Of a stretch of 47,115 bases of DNA, positions 31,337-39,124 are shown piece by piece. Numbering within the stretch: position 1 is the stretch's first letter; each line of letters opens with the position of its first letter. The stretch is from assembly GCA_021776775.1 (NCBI GenBank), contig JAJFFE010000277.1, positions 1 to 47,115 on the forward strand, in the 5' to 3' direction. The DNA is from Planctomycetota bacterium (GTDB lineage: Bacteria > Planctomycetota > UBA8108 > UBA1146 > JAJFFE01). A program made the position numbers and the translations under genes. The notes beneath the pieces were generated by a model. The model was not told where the DNA came from. It was given only the letters and a program-made list of their open reading frames with translations, and ran no database searches.

Positions 31337-34216
31337 TCACGTGCAGCAAAGTGACTGCGGGGTCCCGAGTGGGTGTCCCAGCTTTTCCAACCAGAGCCGT
31401 TCCGCGATCCCACCGACCCGAAGAACCAGGTTGTGGGTCCGCGACGCGAGGGTCGAGGCGTCACGACTCGCACCGATCAGCGACAGCGCGAGGCCGTATT
31501 GGACCAGTGCGCGAGCCTGAAATCGGAGCTGACGTCGTTTGGCGAACCCGAACGCCGCATTGCGGAAACAGGGAATTGCTAGCTCGGGGCGTCCGCGCAG
31601 GCAGTGATACCGCCCAAATAGGTAGTTCTCCCACTGAGGGGAAACTGGATTTGATTCAGCGTCTCGAAGCAATCTGGCCGAGATTCGCCGGGCTCGATCG
31701 CTCGAGACCTGTTCCTCCCGGAGGATTGCCAAGTCGAGTCGCCACCCTTCCAGGTCAGGATTGGATAGCGGCTCGATCGAGTCCAGCTTGTTTCCGCGGA
31801 CGAGTTTCGCTTCGGCGACGGCGAGCTGCAAATCGTCGGAGGGCCGATCGACCATTTCGGCGCGCGCCAGTCCCGTCGAGTAGTCACCGGCGTAGATCAA
31901 GACGGCGGCGGCGTCGTCCGGCATGCCCGCTCCGTCGAGCACCTCGCGACGAGCGGCATCGATGGGTCCAAAGCGGCGGCGAAGAGACACCAGGTTCAAC
32001 GCCAGCGCCTCGGGTAGATTCGTGGTCGACTCCACGGCACGTTCTAGGACGCGATGTGTGCCGATCAGATCCTTCGCGCGAATGCGATCTGCGACCGCTT
32101 GAACGGTCCAACTTAAGCCAGCGTCAACGTTGCCCGCCGACAGCCACGCCATGGCGAGTCGTTCGGCGTGTCCTGGTCGCTCCGGGCTGGATTCGACGCG
32201 TCGCGCGATCGTCTCCTTGCCCGATCTCCACCGTTCCGGGGCGCAAGCGTCTTTGATTGCGAAGTGGTCGCGGAGATCGACGAATTCATAGACCTCATCG
32301 CGTTCGATAACCCAGACTGGATCGAGAACGTCGAGAGCATCGGCTAGTTCTTGTGTCGGGCGCCCGGTGAGCGCTGAGATGGTCGCGATGGTGGCTTCGG
32401 CCCCGGCGATCGCGATCGCTTCCAAGGCGTCGCGAGCCGACCCCCCGGGCAGCGTGCCGGGGTCGAATCCCAAATCGGCACGGGGTCCTATGGACCATCG
32501 CCCGCCGACCCTCTCAATGACGCCGCTGTCGATGAAGGCTCGGAATAGCCGTTCCAGTAACCCCGGACTTCCCTCGCATTCACGCTCGAGCAAGGCGTCG
32601 AGTTCGGGAGGCGGGCGCCAGTCGCCGAGCCGTCGCGTCCACCAACGGACGTGCGCCTCAGGGTCCAACCGATCCAACTGCACCTTGTCGCACCACTTCC
32701 CCCAACGGGTGGACAGATCATCGCCCAGACTGTCGTCTCCGAGTATCAACCACTGAACGGAGCCGGCGTTCTCCGCCGCTGCGGAGCTGTCGAGTTCGGA
32801 GCAGAGGTCCAGTAAACCACGCATCGACTCCGCGACCGCCCGGCGATGAATCACGACGAGAATCGGTACCTCGACGGCAACCCGGCGCATCCACCCGGCG
32901 ACGACGGTCAACAGCTCTCGAGGAGCCGACTCTCCTCGATCAAGGGCGTGATCTAGTTGCATCGCTGCTTGCTGAATCCGCGGTACTTCCCCCAGGGCGC
33001 GAGCGGTTGCGATTTCGGCGACGCAGGACGTCAAGCACGAGTGCACGGCTTGGCGCCAACGTAGCTGGATTTGAGGGATTCCGAGTATCTCTGCGCGGCG
33101 AATCACCGCCTGGCTGAATCGTTCCCGATCCTCCGCCCTGGTCCCGACGATGACCGACGCCCGCGAGAGAAGCGGCCCACACACAGCGGGTCGAAACGGC
33201 AGCACGTCGGATCCATCGTCGTCGCGAAACTCAGGGACCTCGAAGTCCGAAGACGTACAGTCGGGAGTGGTCCGAATCAGGCGGCCGGTCACTCGGCGCA
33301 GCGGAGCTTCCCAGCCAGCGTGATGCGTTCGGGCTGCATACGCTGCCAAGAGATCGGGACCTTCGGTCGCGTCTACTTCAGGCCAGATCTGCGCGAGTTG
33401 AGCCAGCACTTCATGGGCATCGGCCGGACGATTGTCCGGTTCCTTCTCGAGAAGGGCGGAAACCAAATTCTCGAGGCGCGGATCTACCGGGTAGCCGGCC
33501 GTTTTCGACAAGGCCTCATGTCGGGAGTTGAGCTGGTGCAGGATCACATCGACTTTGCTTGAACCGTTGAATGGTAGCCGCCCCGTGATGAGTTGGTAGA
33601 GCATGATTCCTACGGCGTAGAGATCACCGCGGTGATCGAGGTGAGCGCCTTGAAACCGTTCGGGGGACATGTAGTGGACGGTGCCGAGGACCCGATCACC
33701 GGCTGGGACGCCGAGCTCACCGGCGAGGCCGAAGTCGATCAGGCATGCACGCGGAGCGACGCCCGGACGGATGGTGTCCCGCAGAAGGAGATTGTGCGGC
33801 TTGACGTCGCTGTGGACCCAGCCTTGGTGGTGCACGAATCCGAGCGCGTGCAACAGCTGCCCGACCACTGTTCGCCCGATCGAGACGTCCCCACGACGTA
33901 GTACGTCCGCGAACGAGGGGCCGCGAAGGTAGTCGGTCGTGAAGAACTGAATGTCGTGTGAGGTTAGCCGAGCGAAGTCATACGCGGGGATGACGTGTGG
34001 GTGCTTCCACGTGGACAGCAGTTGGTACTCGTGCCGATGCCGACGAACGTCGGACACTTCGAGGTCGGCGCTTCCGACCCATTTGAGAGCCCGCAGTTTG
34101 CGGGAATCGTGGAGGTCCTCCACGAGTGCGACGCGACCCATTCCGCCAGCCCCGAGCTCCTCGCGGTAGAGAAATCGTCGTGACAGAACTGATGGAATCG
34201 ACTCAGGCAAGCACAC
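31337..34216 (-). CDS. Serine/threonine protein kinase fused to a degenerate ATPase and helical repeats
   Basis: A 959-aa cytoplasmic protein. The Hanks-type kinase domain (about 15-285) keeps GAGGMG (22-27), the ATP-binding K45, E63, catalytic D137 in HSDVKPHN (the usual HRD Arg is Ser, so a non-RD kinase), DFG (161-163) and SPE (184-186). After it, residues 340-600 resemble the ATPase region of STAND-type regulators but lack a GKS/T Walker A; where a DDLH-like Walker B would be, the sequence reads VVIHRR. The rest (600-959) is Ala/Leu-rich and TPR-like. No membrane helix is visible. Start GTG at 34216, or TTG at 34210, which fits AGGAG 5 nt upstream better. Kinase-ATPase-TPR fusions are common in Planctomycetota and usually act as signalling hubs; the target is unknown. 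Confidence 0.87.
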   Translation of the reverse strand: MCLPESIPSVLSRRFLYREELGAGGMGRVALVEDLHDSRKLRALKWVGSADLEVSDVRRHRHEYQLLSTWKHPHVIPAYDFARLTSHDIQFFTTDYLRGPSFADVLRRGDVSIGRTVVGQLLHALGFVHHQGWVHSDVKPHNLLLRDTIRPGVAPRACLIDFGLAGELGVPAGDRVLGTVHYMSPERFQGAHLDHRGDLYAVGIMLYQLITGRLPFNGSSKVDVILHQLNSRHEALSKTAGYPVDPRLENLVSALLEKEPDNRPADAHEVLAQLAQIWPEVDATEGPDLLAAYAARTHHAGWEAPLRRVTGRLIRTTPDCTSSDFEVPEFRDDDGSDVLPFRPAVCGPLLSRASVIVGTRAEDRERFSQAVIRRAEILGIPQIQLRWRQAVHSCLTSCVAEIATARALGEVPRIQQAAMQLDHALDRGESAPRELLTVVAGWMRRVAVEVPILVVIHRRAVAESMRGLLDLCSELDSSAAAENAGSVQWLILGDDSLGDDLSTRWGKWCDKVQLDRLDPEAHVRWWTRRLGDWRPPPELDALLERECEGSPGLLERLFRAFIDSGVIERVGGRWSIGPRADLGFDPGTLPGGSARDALEAIAIAGAEATIATISALTGRPTQELADALDVLDPVWVIERDEVYEFVDLRDHFAIKDACAPERWRSGKETIARRVESSPERPGHAERLAMAWLSAGNVDAGLSWTVQAVADRIRAKDLIGTHRVLERAVESTTNLPEALALNLVSLRRRFGPIDAARREVLDGAGMPDDAAAVLIYAGDYSTGLARAEMVDRPSDDLQLAVAEAKLVRGNKLDSIEPLSNPDLEGWRLDLAILREEQVSSDRARRISARLLRDAESNPVSPQWENYLFGRYHCLRGRPELAIPCFRNAAFGFAKRRQLRFQARALVQYGLALSLIGASRDASTLASRTHNLVLRVGGIAERLWLEKLGHPLGTPQSLCCT

Positions 34217-34322
34217 TCCTATGAAGGGTACACACGACGGGCCCCGAGCATCGCCGCTAGAGGCCTCTTCGTCCGTATCGGCGCCCGTGAGTCTCTCCTG
34301 TACTCATCTCACCGCCAGAGGG

Positions 34323-35081
34323 CTATGAATCGATGGTTAGAGCTCCACCCAGTTCAAGAATCACGTCCTCAGCCGAGGTGACGAGCGGAGCGCCGTCGCG
34401 GATCAGCTGGTGGCAGCCCTCGTGGGACGGCCCCTCGGCACACCCCGGAAACGCCATCACTTCGCGGCCTTGATCGAGTGCCCACCGAGCGGTGATGAGA
34501 GACCCGGAGCGTGCGGCAGCTTCGACGACGACGACCGCGAGCGAGAGTCCGCTGATCAGCCGGTTTCTTTGAGGAAAGTGGTGTCGGCGCGGAGGGGCAT
34601 CGAGAGGAAACTCACTCAAGACGGCACCCTGGGTAGAGATTCGTTTTGCCAGGGCGGCGTTCTCGGCGGGGTACACGCGAGGCAGTCCGTTGCCGAGCAC
34701 CGCGCAAGGGCTCCCCCCAGCAGCAAGAGCCCCTTCCAGCGCCGCCGCGTCAATTCCCTTGGCCAGGCCGCTGACGACATCCATTCCGAGTTGGGCGAGC
34801 TCACGACCGAGTCGGTATGCGATACGGCGCCCGGCGGCCGACGCCCGCCGACTGCCAACCACCGCGACGCGCGGCGTCTTCGGGTTCGGCGGAGTTCCCG
34901 CAACGGTCAGGATCAGTGGCGCCGGCTCAATCTCGATCGCCAGGCGCAGGGAACTCCCCCACCAATGAATCAGTCCGTGGTCGGTCGCTCGCGCGTACTC
35001 GGACGCTGCTTGTCGCTCCCCCCCTCGGACCCTTGCAAGTTGTTCTATCGTTTCGAGTTCGTGACCCAAAGTTGGCTCCAA
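34323..35081 (-). CDS. dprA: DNA-processing protein DprA, short form
   Basis: Rossmann-fold protein that loads RecA on incoming single-stranded DNA in transformation. Family motifs: VVGSRRASAAG, VSGLAKGIDAAA, FPQRNRLISGLS and EAAARSGSLITARWALDQGREV. At 252 aa it is shorter than typical DprA (about 290-370): there is little N-terminal SAM domain and no C-terminal winged helix. The His usually found in AAHxGAL is Leu (AALEGAL). The start is TTG at 35081 because an in-frame TGA lies directly upstream; the ribosome binding site is poor. The kinase gene follows after 106 nt. Confidence 0.9.
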   Translation of the reverse strand: MEPTLGHELETIEQLARVRGGERQAASEYARATDHGLIHWWGSSLRLAIEIEPAPLILTVAGTPPNPKTPRVAVVGSRRASAAGRRIAYRLGRELAQLGMDVVSGLAKGIDAAALEGALAAGGSPCAVLGNGLPRVYPAENAALAKRISTQGAVLSEFPLDAPPRRHHFPQRNRLISGLSLAVVVVEAAARSGSLITARWALDQGREVMAFPGCAEGPSHEGCHQLIRDGAPLVTSAEDVILELGGALTIDS

Positions 35082-35326
35082 TCACACCGGGCTCATTTCG
35101 ACAACCGAGACCCGTCTCACGCGATATGCCAAAAACGCCAATGCGATGCATGAGTATGCGGTGCGCATTCGAGCGCGTTCTTAGTCGGATTGGTGTTGTT
35201 TTGACGCGATAGCGCCCTGCCTGGAGGTGGCGCCCACGGGGTCGGTCCGCAAGCGTTGCCCTGGACGACTTGCCGACAATTACGTAACCATAGCGTGGGG
35301 GGCCTATTGAGAGCTACGCCACCGGT

Positions 35327-35371
35327 TTATCCGAGCTTTATCCACTGGTTCTCCACGACAATTGTGGATAA
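35327..35371. promoter_or_regulatory. Cluster of DnaA-box-like sequences with 11-bp phasing
   Basis: Three direct copies, TTATCCGAG (35327), TTATCCACT (35338) and TTCTCCACG (35349), start exactly 11 bp apart, followed by a perfect DnaA box TTATCCACA on the opposite strand (35371-35363). The cluster lies in the 490-bp divergent region between dprA and the zinc-binding protein. It may be a DnaA-regulated promoter, a DnaA titration site or part of an origin. No AT-rich unwinding tract stands out beside it and dnaA is not in the window. Confidence 0.55.
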
Positions 35372-35480
35372 CTTGGTGATTGCGCGGAGGGTTTGTTTCT
35401 CGACGTGTCGTTGAGGGGCATGTGGGTTGGCCTGCGATAGGACGATCCGGGAGCTCTCTTTGCGGAACCGTTTTCCGGGA

Positions 35481-35502
35481 AGCAACTTGAGTCTTAGTTG
35501 CT
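35481..35502 (+). promoter_or_regulatory. Leader hairpin upstream of the zinc-binding orphan gene
   Basis: AGCAACT (35481-35487) and AGTTGCT (35496-35502) form a 7-bp stem with an 8-nt loop, about 70 nt before the ATG. The remainder of 35082-35557 apart from the DnaA-box cluster shows no gene. Confidence 0.35.
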
Positions 35503-35572
35503 CGCTTCGGCAGCCGAATTGCCTACGTGGCGGTGCTGAGAACGCAGAACCCGTCTCGTGAAAGAGGAGCAC

Positions 35573-36082
35573 ATGCACCCAGTCGTCAAGAAGCCGAGGA
35601 TCTTCGAAGCGCAGAGCTTCGCGACGATGAAGGAGTGGGTGTACTTCTGCGTCGAATTCGACTTGCAGGTCTGCCCAGGTTGTCAGTGCAAGTCTCGCCG
35701 GCGGCCGAGTGCTGAAGACGAGTATGTGGCGACGTGGTACTGCCAGAATTGCAAACCGCCGATCCACCCGGATCTCGCCGATGTTCTCCAGCAGCAGAGC
35801 GATAAGAAGACGTGCTGCGACCTTTGCGGTCGGACCGTCCCAGTCAAAGACTGCTGGATCTCCGACGACTGCCAGAGGCTCTATTGCGCGAGCCACCTAG
35901 AGCCGGTCCGGGTCGAGGATCGTTACCGGATGGCGCGGCAGTATCTCCAGCGTTGGTTTAGCCCAAAGGACCGGACCCGGAAGGAAGGGGTTGGGCGTCT
36001 GACGTCCGTCACCCGTGCTGCGGCTCAACCGCCTGCGTCCGCCCCAGGGTTGAGGGTCGCGCAGAGTCGTCCCCAGGCTTGA
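35573..36082 (+). CDS. Hypothetical cysteine-rich zinc-binding protein
   Basis: A 169-aa protein I do not recognise. It has two likely zinc sites: C34-x2-C37 (plus C39) with C57-x2-C60, and C82-x2-C85 (CCDLCGR) with C105-x2-H108 (YCASH). Residues 112-140 are basic and probably helical; the tail from 145 is Ala/Pro/Arg-rich and likely disordered. There is no signal peptide. The ATG at 35573 has AGAGGAG 3 nt upstream; GTG at 35558 is an alternative. It stands alone, divergent from dprA, downstream of the DnaA-box-like cluster. Cysteine spacing supports it being real and possibly nucleic-acid or protein binding, but no function is assigned. Confidence 0.7.
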   Translation: MHPVVKKPRIFEAQSFATMKEWVYFCVEFDLQVCPGCQCKSRRRPSAEDEYVATWYCQNCKPPIHPDLADVLQQQSDKKTCCDLCGRTVPVKDCWISDDCQRLYCASHLEPVRVEDRYRMARQYLQRWFSPKDRTRKEGVGRLTSVTRAAAQPPASAPGLRVAQSRPQA

Positions 36083-36483
36083 TCACGGCGTTGATGGGTC
36101 GCTTGGGCGTCTTCGGGCACGCCCCTCGCTGGTCGGTCGTTCAGCGATTCTCTCTCCGGCTCTCCTTCGACGGGAATCGATTCAGGAGTGCCTCCGGCTA
36201 GTCCGACATCATCATCAATGCGTTTTTCCCAGGAATCGTGCTGGCGATCCGATGTCGGTTCCGTAGCATGAATCCGTGCCGCCAAGGCTGAAGTTCGAAC
36301 GGCCAACTCGTGGCCGAGCCTCGGCTCGGTCGCAATGGACCGCGCAGGACCCCGCGGCGATCGTCCTTCGGCCAGAAACCTTCCGTCCGCGGAAGCTCGG
36401 AACCGAACTAGAGGTCTCGCTCTCTCGACCACGCCTTCGTGGCTCGCCGGGCGACCCGAGTCCTCCCGAAAGGAGTGTTACTC
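36083..36483. other. 400-bp intergenic region
   Basis: No supported gene. A 135-codon frame on the minus strand (36025-36432) overlaps the end of the zinc-binding gene, is Arg/Glu/Pro-rich and has no recognisable motif, so it is not called. AAAGGAG at its right end (36470-36476) is the ribosome binding site of the next gene. Confidence 0.4.
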
Positions 36484-36879
36484 ATGCGGAACCCTAGCCG
36501 TCTACTCGCGCTCGGCGTGATCTTCTCTATTGGCTTCTCGTCGATCTCGATGGCGTGTCACTCGGACTACTTCATCGAAGTCTTCACGAAGATCAAGAAT
36601 GAGAAGCTGACCAAAGACCAGCTCACGTCAGTGTTCAAGCTGCGGAGTGAGTTCCAGAAGTCGAAGTCCCGTGATCATCAGCGTGGTTTGAGCTGTTCGT
36701 CGCACGACAAGCACGTTCCGACGTTCGTTGCTGCATGCGCTGGAATCTTGACTGACAGCCAGTACAAGTCGGCCGTTGGCAAAGACAAGACTGAAGTTCA
36801 GAAGCTGCGCTTCGAAGTGAACCAGCTCAAGAAGGAACTCGCCGAAATCAAATCGATTCTCCGCGACATCAAGAAGTAG
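36484..36879 (+). CDS. Small secreted protein with C-terminal coiled coil
   Basis: A 131-aa exported protein of unknown function. Residues 1-24 form a signal peptide (MRNPSRLLALGVIFSIGF core, likely cut after SMA before C25). C25 could instead be a lipobox Cys, though SMAC is a weak lipobox. The middle is Lys-rich and helical; two more Cys occur (in LSCSSHD and AACAG). Residues about 105-131 have coiled-coil heptads (VQKLRFEVNQLKKELAEIK). The ATG has AAAGGAG 8 nt upstream. A hairpin terminator follows, so it appears monocistronic. Confidence 0.75.
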   Translation: MRNPSRLLALGVIFSIGFSSISMACHSDYFIEVFTKIKNEKLTKDQLTSVFKLRSEFQKSKSRDHQRGLSCSSHDKHVPTFVAACAGILTDSQYKSAVGKDKTEVQKLRFEVNQLKKELAEIKSILRDIKK

Positions 36880-36924
36880 TTCTCCGTCGGTCGACCACTC
36901 TGGGTCACCCTCGAAGAGTTTTAG

Positions 36925-36968
36925 CGGCAGCTCCCGTTAGCCGAGTTTGGCTTTGACGGAAGCTGCCG
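36925..36968 (+). terminator. Hairpin terminator after the small secreted protein gene
   Basis: CGGCAGCT (36925-36932) pairs with AGCTGCCG (36961-36968), with inner CCGT/ACGG and AGCC/GGCT pairs, followed by TTTCTC. Confidence 0.7.
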
Positions 36969-37018
36969 TTTCTCATGGAGCATTCGTCCCGCGCAGCCAA
37001 GAACTCGGAGCTTCCTCG

Positions 37019-38455
37019 ATGTCCCGAATTCTCCTGTTAATCCCCGCGCTCGTTTTGATGGGGTCTCTCGACGCAAAAGCACAGTCACCGCTTGATCCTG
37101 CATTCGCTGAACAGGCGGCGTCTAAGAAGTCGTACGAGAGTGTTGTCGTTTCGTTTCTTCGGGCGGCACAGCAACCTGTGGAGCCGTATCTCGCCACCGT
37201 CGACGCTCTCACCAAGGAGATCCGTAGCGCGGCTGGGGAGTCGGCGAGCCCTCGGGCGAGGCTGGCGAGTCTGCGGGAGGTCTTGTTCACCCGGTGGAGC
37301 TTGAAGTCTGACGCCAATCTCACGGAACTCGATAACCTATTGCCCAATCGCGTTCTTCTCGGGAAGCGTGGGTATTGCTTGGGGCTGTCGCTCTTGATTC
37401 TCCATATAGGTGAGAAGTTGGAGTGGCCGCTCGTGTCGGTCTGGGCTCCACGTCACACTTTTGTGAGATATCGTGGCGCGGAGTCTCACTTCAATTTCGA
37501 AACGACTCTGGTTGGCTCCATTCACAATGATGAGTGGTATCGACGCCGATTCGGGATGTCGAAGCAGGCGAGACTCATAGAGCTCGATCTTCGTCAGCTA
37601 TCGGCCCACATTCTGAACAATCACGGCTATGTACTGCTCGAGCACGGCCAGGGCGAGTTAGCCCGTACGCAGTTCAACGATGCACTGCGCCTCTTCCCGG
37701 GGCTGGTTGAGGCCCGGATCAATCTCGGTGTCGCTGCAGCGCGGTCCGGCCAGCTCGCGAAAGCGTTGTCGCACTTCGATGCCGCTGCCAAGGTTTGGCC
37801 CGGGGATCCGTCGATCGCCTTGAATCGAATCATCGCCTTGATCCCCCTCGGTCGCGCGGTCGAAGCGGCGAAGCTAGGCGAGTCGTTGCTCCGGGAGCAT
37901 CCGGGGTTCAAGCCAGCGTTTGATCGGCTGAGTCATGCAAGGAGGCAAATGGATCGCACCAAGCATTGGGCTGCGATCCAGTCGCTCTCCAACGTCCTGA
38001 ACCGGGCGCGGGTTGGCGAGTCCCGGCGGCTGCCTGGTTTGCGCGGGCAGTACTACGGTGGGCGAAACTTCGAGAAGAAAATCTTGGAGCGAGTCGACCG
38101 TGACTTGGCTTTTTCTTGGCGCTGGAACTCACCTGCGACCGGGGTACCCCGCGACAACTTTTCGATTCGGTGGAACGGCTATTTCGAAGTTTCCGCTGCC
38201 GATAGCTACACCTTTCGCGCCGTGTGTAGTGACGGCGTTCGCGTTCGTGTCGACGGAGCCCTTGTCATTGATGAGTGGAGGATTGCGAATGACAACTTCG
38301 CCGAGGCAGTCGTCGATCTGAGCCCGGGCATGCACGACATCGAAATCGAGTACTTCGAGAGCCGCGGCGACGCTGGTGTGATGTTGTTGCTGACCGCCGA
38401 GCGGCAGGAGCTCGTCCTCGAACTCGACAAGGTCTTCTTTCACCCCGCCGGCTAA
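37019..38455 (+). CDS. Secreted transglutaminase-like / TPR / PA14 fusion protein
   Basis: A 478-aa exported protein. Signal peptide about 1-22 (MSRILLLIPALVLMGSLDAKAQ). Residues 30-190 resemble the SirB1-type transglutaminase-like fold: a repeated-helix lead-in, LLPNRVLLGKRGYCLG with candidate nucleophile C120, and APRHTFVRY with candidate H146. Residues about 195-320 contain TPR-like helices (NNHGYVLLEHGQGELARTQF; LGVAAARSGQLAKALSHFD). Residues about 345-478 match a PA14 domain (LRGQYYGGRNFEKK, FSIRWNGYFEV, DGVRVRVDGALVIDEW). ATG at 37019 is preferred over the open frame from 36947 because it gives a clean signal peptide; GGAG lies 10 nt upstream. PA14 domains often bind glycans. The overall role is unknown; a cell-surface protease-like or cross-linking activity is an inference. 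Confidence 0.85.
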   Translation: MSRILLLIPALVLMGSLDAKAQSPLDPAFAEQAASKKSYESVVVSFLRAAQQPVEPYLATVDALTKEIRSAAGESASPRARLASLREVLFTRWSLKSDANLTELDNLLPNRVLLGKRGYCLGLSLLILHIGEKLEWPLVSVWAPRHTFVRYRGAESHFNFETTLVGSIHNDEWYRRRFGMSKQARLIELDLRQLSAHILNNHGYVLLEHGQGELARTQFNDALRLFPGLVEARINLGVAAARSGQLAKALSHFDAAAKVWPGDPSIALNRIIALIPLGRAVEAAKLGESLLREHPGFKPAFDRLSHARRQMDRTKHWAAIQSLSNVLNRARVGESRRLPGLRGQYYGGRNFEKKILERVDRDLAFSWRWNSPATGVPRDNFSIRWNGYFEVSAADSYTFRAVCSDGVRVRVDGALVIDEWRIANDNFAEAVVDLSPGMHDIEIEYFESRGDAGVMLLLTAERQELVLELDKVFFHPAG

Positions 38456-38505
38456 GCGCTGCTCTCTTCGACGCGGGGTTTCCCTCTCGTTGAGCGGAAG
38501 ACGTA

Positions 38506-38534
38506 TTCGTTTCGGCGGCCAACCGGGCTAGACT
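38506..38534 (+). promoter_or_regulatory. Candidate rnpB promoter
   Basis: TAGACT (38529-38534) lies at the right distance to start transcription a few bases before the RNase P RNA 5' stem; the -35 region (TTCGTT at 38506-38511) is a weak match. Confidence 0.3.
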
Positions 38535-38552
38535 CCATGATCGATGTCGCAG

Positions 38553-38977
38553 CAAGCGGACAAGACGGTCGCGTCGATGGCTTGCCATCGCCGAGGAAAG
38601 TCCGAGCTCCATAGGGCAGGGTGGTGGGTAACGCCCACCGGGAGTGATCCCAGGGAAAGTGCCACAGAAAATATACCGCCGAAGGGTTTGTCGGTTCGCC
38701 GGCGAGCGCTGGTAAGGGTGAAAAGGTGAGGTAAGAGCTCACCGCGGAGGTGGTGACATCTCTGGCAAGGTAAACCCCACCCGGAGGAAGATCGAATAAG
38801 GGCCGAGGAGCTGCTCGCTCCGCCCCCGGAAACCCTTGGGTGACCGTGGATAGGGTCCGGGTAGATCGTTAGAGGTCGTCGGTAACGGCGTCCCTAGAGG
38901 AATGACCGTCCCGCTCAAGGTCTCTCAGTCTGACTGGGGGTCCCGAGCGGACAGAACTCGGCTTACTCGTCCGCTTG
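38553..38977 (+). ncRNA. rnpB: RNase P RNA, bacterial type A
   Basis: Catalytic RNA that removes tRNA 5' leaders. The terminal stem is CAAGCGGAC (38553-38561) with GTCCGCTTG (38969-38977). All universally conserved blocks appear in order: GAGGAAAGTCC (38593), ACAGAAAATATACCGCC (38664), GGTAAGGGTGAAAAGGTGAG (38711) then GTAAGAGCTCACCG, GGCAAGGTAAACCCCACC (38764), AGAGGAATGACCGTC (38896) and ACAGAACTCGGCTTAC (38951). The length of about 425 nt is slightly above the usual 350-400. Exact ends are set from the terminal helix and could differ by a few bases. Confidence 0.96.
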
Positions 38978-39036
38978 TTACGACGTCGACTCTTCTCGCC
39001 GCTTGAGGCCCCTACCTGCTACGCGCACCCTGCTTG

Positions 39037-39051
39037 GGCCCGGTCTGGGCC
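39037..39051 (+). terminator. Possible rnpB terminator hairpin
   Basis: GGCCC and GGGCC (39037-39041 and 39047-39051) form a short GC stem 60 nt after rnpB, without a T-tract. Nothing else is seen in 38978-39124. Confidence 0.3.
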
Positions 39052-39124
39052 GCCGGCGGTTTCGCGCCCCGAAATGTTCATCTCGACTCGATGCTCACGA
39101 GGCGTGATCGCTCGGACATTCGGA

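Noticed and set aside
36025..36432. 135-codon minus-strand frame
   Set aside because: Overlaps the 3' end of the zinc-binding gene, is low in complexity and has no signals.
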